A stretch of DNA of 64,000 bases, taken from the NCBI GenBank assembly GCA_949128135.1, contig OX421975.1:54551668-54615667 (forward strand). Reading direction: 5' to 3'. Shown piece after piece: positions 61,574 through 64,000 of the stretch. This DNA comes from Parasteatoda lunata. Lineage: Eukaryota > Arthropoda > Arachnida > Araneae > Theridiidae. Numbering within the stretch: the first letter of the stretch is position 1; the number at the start of each line of letters is the position of its first letter. A model generated the notes under the pieces. It did no database searches, had not been told where the DNA came from, and saw only the letters and a program-made list of their open reading frames with translations. Both the position numbers and the translations under genes were made by a program.

Positions 61574-62253
61574 CTATACATAGTTATAGTTATATATATC
61601 GTTAGCGTTATATATAGAGATTTGATCAGGAATGACTGGAGTTTACATAGTTTGGTAGATATCCCATAACCTTAGTTAGTTCAGAGTATAAGGTACCTTT
61701 TGGAATATATAAGGTACCCCTATTTCATTAAAAAAAAAAAAAAAAAACAAGAGTATTCTATCATTGTTTCTTGTTATTAAGAGGAAATTTAATTATATAA
61801 AATATGTATACCTATAATTAAATAGCCAACTCCATTTAATCAAATATTTTCATTTACCAAATGAAATTAAATACCATAGAATTTCGATGATCAATTCTAT
61901 AATATGTTTCTATAAAACTAATTATTACATTTTAAGATCTTGGCTGTCTGGAAAGAGCCAAGTTGGTTCCTTCTGTCTTTCTAGGTCTAACCCAAATATT
62001 TGGTCGTTGTAAGTTTTATGTTCGGTCGTTAAAATGTAACATATTTTGCTTTGATACAAAAAAGTCAAAGTGATTAAATGATTAGAAAACGGTATTATTC
62101 CTTTGCTATTCATTTCAATAATATTGTTAATACATATCTGTCCTGGATTACTTTCAGATGATTGCTGCTGACCTGTTCAATGCATTTGAAGAAGCTGGAC
62201 TTGAAAATCCTGAAAATATGAAGCAAATAGGCAAAAGGCAAGGAAATAACTAG
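32131..62253 (+). CDS. M3-family oligopeptidase A-like protein, probably mitochondrial and catalytically inactive
   Basis: Seventeen exons: 32131-32207, 34285-34448, 37025-37164, 39896-39964, 41424-41584, 42308-42409, 43677-43862, 44622-44723, 45906-46046, 46138-46234, 49580-49646, 51907-51990, 54366-54484, 56674-56878, 59176-59251, 60438-60591, 62158-62253. All are GT-AG with consistent phases, giving 679 residues. Residues 1-25 are Arg/Lys-rich without acidic residues, as in a mitochondrial presequence. NPLLRPNELPPFS (38-50) is typical of the oligopeptidase A branch; GPW (244-246), ELWDIPYF and LDLEL follow in family order. The family hydrolyses short peptides with zinc held by HEXXH plus a downstream Glu. 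Here HEFGH is QKFGH (502-506) and the third ligand Glu is Asn532. With an intact frame this suggests a pseudoenzyme. The C-terminus is about 45 residues short. Confidence 0.9.
33456..34228. mobile_element. Candidate non-autonomous element in M3-like gene intron 1
   Basis: The ends are tgggttgcca and, inverted, agggttgcca. Just inside them are related 'gcgactattcacaactattt' and 'aaaagcaactattttgctc' blocks. An AT microsatellite lies at about 33877-33894. The inverted match is short, about 10 bp, so the boundaries are tentative. It ends only 57 bp before exon 2. Confidence 0.35.
34285..34448 (+). CDS. M3-like gene exon 2: oligopeptidase A signature
   Basis: The exon lies between acceptor tttttattag and donor gtaagt. 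It carries ETNPLLRPNELPPFSQL, followed by an N-terminal helix (VEKCVNAVGKLVIEYESS). The NPLL...LPPFS opening is what separates the oligopeptidase A/OOP branch from thimet oligopeptidase, neurolysin and mitochondrial intermediate peptidase. Confidence 0.9.
34449..37024 (+). other. M3-like gene intron 2, no recognisable element
   Basis: The intron is AT-rich. A block at about 35030-35330 is less AT-rich and may be an old repeat, but I cannot assign it. No tRNA-like head, RT motif or clear inverted termini. Confidence 0.5.
38200..38400 (-). mobile_element. Possible Helitron 3' end
   Basis: Read on the minus strand, the sequence ends in a GC-rich hairpin (gggggcgaagcctcc) followed at once by CTAG and AT-rich flank (tattaaaa). 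Upstream lie 'tgcgaagcaatccgaaat' and 'gagagccagcgagcag'. The hairpin plus CTAG end resembles Helitron termini, which insert between A and T. It is strikingly GC-rich for this region. The 5' end was not found. It lies in the 37165-39895 intron of the M3-like gene. Confidence 0.35.
38912..39183. repeat. Two interleaved local duplications
   Basis: A 45-bp block beginning cagccaaaatttgggagcca is repeated 145 bp downstream (38912-38956 and 39057-39101), differing at one base. The second copy runs into a 49-bp tandem duplication beginning ttataatatggaataaaaca (39091-39139 and 39140-39183). Confidence 0.85.
39965..41423 (+). other. M3-like gene intron 4
   Basis: AT-rich intron with a short A-run followed by a G-run (near 40747-40768) and a cluster of 'aactacaaacta'-like motifs around 41005-41140 that might be an old inverted-repeat element. 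Nothing is firmly assignable. Confidence 0.4.
42410..43676 (+). other. M3-like gene intron 6, no recognisable content
   Basis: AT-rich intron; only homopolymer T runs (for example near 42781) stand out. Confidence 0.5.
43930..44252. other. Compositionally distinct block of unknown origin in M3-like intron 7
   Basis: This is a roughly 320-bp block with far higher GC than the surrounding intron. Plus-strand translation gives a 93-codon frame from ATG 43971 to TAA (METRRGQFWEGSFDYSLKKE, later RYHSHRHRSRRMSER). I do not recognise it as a protein. A transcribed repeat such as a SINE, or a fragment of a processed gene, would be more likely than a gene nested in the intron. No tRNA-like boxes or terminal repeats are visible. 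Confidence 0.35.
44724..45905 (+). other. M3-like gene intron 8, no recognisable content
   Basis: AT-rich intron. A 104-codon open frame at 45431-45745 is low in complexity and unlike any family I know, so I do not call it. Confidence 0.5.
46879..47858. mobile_element. Pogo/Tigger-like non-autonomous element, about 980 bp
   Basis: The left end is cagtaaaaccttcgttaaac followed by 'ggacattcttgggacc' and 'ttgtccgtttacgagagttg'. This is the layout of pogo/Tigger termini. The right end, inverted, begins aaatgaaacctcctgttatg and continues with 'gacactcctgcaaaacgg' and 'gaatttccccaag'-like blocks, a diverged match. A TA precedes the left end, as expected of this superfamily. The interior has no transposase frame that I can recognise. 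It lies in the large 46235-49579 intron. Confidence 0.6.
50171..51245. repeat. Duplicated intron segment, second copy split
   Basis: The segment 50171-50400 contains 'ttggtagtaagtagaatggg' and then 'gagaagttggctattatgac'. The first half recurs at 50523-50605 and the second half at about 51105-51225, each copy followed by 'gcatttttacttatatctga' or a close variant (50497 and 51222). This looks like a tandem duplication of a roughly 350-bp unit, with about 500 bp inserted in the second copy. It lies in the 49647-51906 intron. Confidence 0.7.
51991..53084 (+). other. Left part of M3-like gene intron 12, unassigned
   Basis: This is AT-rich, except that a block at about 52560-52830 is richer in GC. 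That block carries a short frame (REAQFGSLCILTQEERKRAA) with no recognised family. It may be an old repeat next to the retrotransposon fragment that follows. Confidence 0.4.
53085..53375 (-). pseudogene. Non-LTR retrotransposon ORF2 C-terminus, decayed
   Basis: On the minus strand from about 53350 downwards the frame gives KHCRWTWMGHILQMPQNF, the conserved 'RRWxWxGHVLRM' block after the reverse transcriptase domain. After stops and a frameshift, AGEAARDCKRLRRDFKLYV and PDGRKK correspond to the usual 'EAAxDRxRWRxLVDALC..GRK' ending. It is short, dead and antisense to the host gene. An 86-codon plus-strand open frame over it is a shadow. Confidence 0.75.
54366..54484 (+). CDS. M3-like gene exon 13: start of the degenerate active site
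   Basis: The exon encodes SRSDVIGSKPLSYLVFNFQP and then PAFGKSCLLSFEDLKNLFQK, ending with a gttagt donor. In active relatives the last two residues are His-Glu of HEXXH. Here they are CAA (Gln502) and AAA (Lys503). Each is one base from a His or Glu codon. The 'LVxNFxPP' strand and the 'LF' before the motif are conserved, so the alignment is unambiguous. Confidence 0.92.
54485..56673 (+). other. M3-like gene intron 13
   Basis: AT-rich intron with a 67-bp local duplication (55403-55571, listed separately) and a T-run near 56265-56285. No transposon ends recognised. Confidence 0.5.
55403..55571. repeat. 67-bp direct duplication in intron
   Basis: 'acttttttgttaactaattg' followed by 'taaaatataaatcaatattc' occurs at about 55403-55467 and again at about 55506-55571, with about 90% identity. 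About 38 bp lie between the copies. Confidence 0.85.
56674..56878 (+). CDS. M3-like gene exon 14: remaining active-site region
   Basis: The exon opens with FGHLLQHSLTTIPYSEVAGL and continues TNLEWDVVNVCPMVMNSF. The second zinc His of HEXXH (His506) is kept. The family's third ligand is the Glu in 'DxVExPSQ'; here that block reads DVVNVCPM, so the Glu is Asn532 and the PSQ that helps shape the site is gone. EWD (527-529) is kept. The phase-1 end joins exon 15 (RENYMSGLQLTEELFLSALD). Confidence 0.92.
56879..58143 (+). other. M3-like gene intron 14, left part
   Basis: AT-rich, with a T homopolymer of 27 bases at 57063-57089 and a short (AT)n near 57498. The 28-bp minisatellite begins just after. 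The 89-codon open frame at 57343-57612 is hydrophobic, low-complexity and not called. Confidence 0.5.
58144..58420. repeat. Minisatellite with a 28-bp unit
   Basis: The unit ataaatttattacttatttc plus ttattttt repeats with near-perfect identity from about 58170 to 58340. Shorter degenerate units flank it on both sides, giving about nine units in all. It lies in the 56879-59175 intron. Confidence 0.92.
59868..60188 (-). mobile_element. tRNA-derived SINE, type A, minus strand
   Basis: Read on the minus strand it begins 'ggagccgctgtggctcggaa' and 'gtttgaatccctcg' (a degenerate box B). It continues with 'ctaacagtgggaagttttcg', 'ccatataacacaaatgtggt' and 'tagatccaggagctcccta', and ends with the shared tail ('ttgggttaggtttttaacga'). 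The order is the same as at 6070-6450 and 10579-10960. The 71-codon minus-strand open frame is part of it and is not a gene. Confidence 0.78.
60949..61016. repeat. (TA)n microsatellite, left block
   Basis: About 34 TA units. It abuts the candidate solo LTR and continues as a second (TA)n block beyond it. Confidence 0.95.
61017..61508. mobile_element. Candidate solo LTR inserted in a (TA)n array
   Basis: A 492-bp block begins TGTAATA and ends TATTACA, a perfect 7-bp inverted terminus with the TG...CA ends of retroviral-type LTRs. It is richer in GC than the flanks and lies exactly inside a TA microsatellite, with TATA on both sides consistent with a 4-bp target duplication. No internal retrotransposon sequence or second LTR is present. 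The orientation is unknown. Confidence 0.5.
61509..61567. repeat. (TA)n microsatellite, right block
   Basis: About 29 TA units following the candidate LTR. Probably the other half of the array at 60949-61016. Confidence 0.95.
62158..62253 (+). CDS. M3-like gene last visible exon
   Basis: After the acceptor ttactttcag the exon reads MIAADLFNAFEEAGLENPEN, then MKQIGKRQGNN and TAG. This matches the family's 'ADAFxAFEExGL...xxGxRF' region. Active relatives continue for about 45 residues (GR-RF-x-D...GG...FRGR-x-P...). The bases AAAAG|GCAAGG, at the point where the family would go on, resemble a GC-AG donor with the same phase as other introns here, so the TAG may be intronic read-through and a further exon may exist. 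I found no matching exon up to 64000. Confidence 0.75.
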   Translation: MIAADLFNAFEEAGLENPENMKQIGKRQGNN

Positions 62254-62817
62254 TTTTTGAAAATAATTTGCTGCAGTTTTTTCCCCTCAATTTTTCAAAT
62301 AATTTAGTAAGGATAGTTAGTTTTGCTTTTATTAGGTTTCTCACAACTCACAAGATAATTTCGTTCTTTCTTAGAAAATTAAGACGATTTTCTTACTGTA
62401 GATAAATGTTTTATTATCGTAAATTGTCCGTTCTGGCCCAATAACTTCTGGTGGTAGCATGATTCCACATGCACAAAAGTTTTGTTCTTTCACGACAAAA
62501 AAACTTATCTGTTCCATTTTTAACTTCCTTATTTGACAGGTGTAAATGTATTCCTGGTATACCCCAGATTTCGTTAAAATTTTCCGTGTCTGAAAACTAT
62601 AAGCTGGACATGTGATTTTTTTCGCTAATAGTGCATCGTATCTCCTGGTTTGCGGACTGTCGCGAATCAGAAACTTATAATCTGACGAAATTTTGAAACT
62701 TTTGCTATATCCTGTTAATGAGACATTTACATACACGTAATTCTTCTGCTAGTTGGATTATTTTGGTTTGACGGATTTTCGTCATTTTGAATATTTAGAA
62801 CTGCGCTCTGCTAATGT
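62254..62817. other. 3' UTR or intron sequence after the last M3-like exon
   Basis: No exon matching the family's missing C-terminus is visible. A minus-strand open frame of 121 codons (62371-62736) has no recognisable family. The CpG content starts to rise toward the tandem array. Confidence 0.4.
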
Positions 62818-63355
62818 CACGATTCTTATTCACGCGATTTTAATATCAAACATCGATTTTTGTATTTACCTGATTAAAAAAGTTACGCGTTTCGATTCGT
62901 ATTCACTCAATTTAAAAATCATACATCGCAATTCCTATTCACGTGATTTAAAAATCCAACAGCTCGATTTGTATTTACGCATCTTTAAAACCCAATATTG
63001 TGATTCGTATTTACGCGAGTTTAAAATTTAATATAGTTGTTTGTTTTCAGACGTTTTTAAAATCCAATATTGCGATTTGTATTCACACGATTGTAATATC
63101 AAACATAAATTTTCGTATTCACGCGATTGTAATATCAAACATAAATTTTCGTATTTGTACTTGATTTAAAAACTACACATTGCAACTCGTATTCACGCGA
63201 TCTAAAAATTATCCATCGTGATTCGTATTTACGCCATCTAAAAATTCATTATCGCAATTTGTATTTTCGCGTTTTTGAAGTCCAATATCTCAATTTATAT
63301 TCACTTGATTTAAAACTCCAATATCGCGATTTTAAACTGCAACATCGCAATTCTT
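62818..63355. repeat. Degenerate CpG-containing tandem array, unit about 36 bp
   Basis: The approximate unit is gattcgtattcacgcgattt followed by aaaaatccaacatcgc. It recurs about 14-16 times with point changes and small indels. Examples are 'attcgtattcactcaattta', 'attcctattcacgtgattta', 'actcgtattcacgcgatcta' and 'attcgtatttacgccatcta'. The 92-codon open frame at 62753-63031 is produced by the repeat. Confidence 0.88.
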
Positions 63356-63574
63356 GTAAGAAGTAAGTTTTTTTTTTAATTAGTTACTATAAAAGTGTGA
63401 TATTCTTTATTAGTAGATAATTTAATTATAAATGTTAGTTAAAAAAAAATGACGTTAGATATAAAACTTGTATGATATATGTATTGATATCGATTTTTTT
63501 GAATACAATTATTGGGTTTTCTCACTTTATGTGACAATCATCCCTGATTTTAAGTAAAGGTTTTACCATCTAAA

Positions 63575-63900
63575 AATTTTTGTAGAGGCCAGAATATCGC
63601 TGTAGACAACCCATTTTGCGTCCCCAGTGATGATGCGCTTCAAAAATAGGTAATTTTCTTGACGTTTGAGAGGCAAATCATAGATGTCAAAATGATGGCA
63701 TACATATTTTTCCATAAGAACATGATTAACTCTAATGTTGAGTTTTGAGATTCAATCTTAGGCTTTTCAAATGATCATGAACAGTTGATTACTATAAATT
63801 TTATGTTTCATGTATCTCAGAAATTGTTATCCGTCGGTTTGCATCAATTAATGCCTTTATTGTATCTTCATTAGTTTAAACTAGCATTCTGCATCCTCGT
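63575..63900 (-). pseudogene. Mariner transposase remnant, minus strand
   Basis: On the minus strand the translation contains EDTIKALIDANRRITISEIH (part of the N-terminal HTH domain), then STVHDHLKSLGL (second helix-turn-helix), then FLKRIITGDAKWVVYSDI. The last is the family's 'TGDEKW' motif, with the first catalytic Asp kept and Glu replaced by Ala. Stops (for example after IHET) and frameshifts separate the blocks. The C-terminal catalytic region should lie at lower coordinates, but the sequence there is lost. It is dead and different from the remnant at 1909-2240, which holds the other end of the protein. Confidence 0.82.
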
Positions 63901-64000
63901 TGCATCTTAAGCAAAGTTTTGTAAACAAGTTTTGGCACTGCAACTGCTAATACATCTTCCTCATACCCATCGGATTGTTTATTTATTTATTTATTTTTTT

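Noticed and set aside
62371..62736. 121-codon minus-strand open frame
   Set aside because: No recognisable domain and no splice or promoter context. The surrounding sequence looks like non-coding DNA before the tandem array.
1..64000. CRISPR arrays, operons, bacterial regulatory elements
   Set aside because: The window is eukaryotic with spliced genes. The tandem arrays lack the spacer structure of CRISPR.

Overview
The window is AT-rich eukaryotic nuclear DNA with spliced genes, long introns and many decayed transposable elements. Exons have clean GT-AG junctions and phases that agree from exon to exon. The repeats (tRNA-headed SINEs ending in a shared 'ggctgttcaacgacggttat' tail, mariner, hAT-like and pogo-like elements, non-LTR retrotransposon 3' ends) resemble those I recall from spider genomes, especially orb-weavers. 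The taxon is an inference from memory, not shown by the sequence alone.

Layout. (1) 240-14217, plus strand: the last ten visible exons of a gene for a long coiled-coil protein. Its 5' part lies left of the window and I cannot assign its family. Its introns hold a mariner remnant, three SINEs, a MITE and two non-LTR fragments. (2) 14347-25041: a gene-free stretch with one young SINE that has perfect target-site duplications. (3) 25192-31852, minus strand: a complete three-exon G-protein alpha subunit of the G12/13 class (Drosophila concertina), 367 residues, with all nucleotide-binding motifs. (4) 31853-32130: a 278-bp divergent intergenic region. (5) 32131-62253, plus strand: a 17-exon gene for a 679-residue M3-family protein of the oligopeptidase A type with a likely mitochondrial presequence. 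(6) 62254-64000: a degenerate CpG-containing tandem array and a mariner pseudogene.

The most interesting observation is in the M3 gene. The reading frame is intact over 17 exons, but the active-site HEFGH is QKFGH and the position of the third zinc ligand (Glu) is Asn. Three of the four key residues are therefore lost, so this is probably a conserved pseudo-peptidase rather than a working enzyme. It also lacks about 45 C-terminal residues of the family, unless a GC-AG intron after residue 'GK' leads to another exon. The G-alpha and M3 genes are head to head and may share a bidirectional promoter. Nothing else suggests that they act in one pathway.
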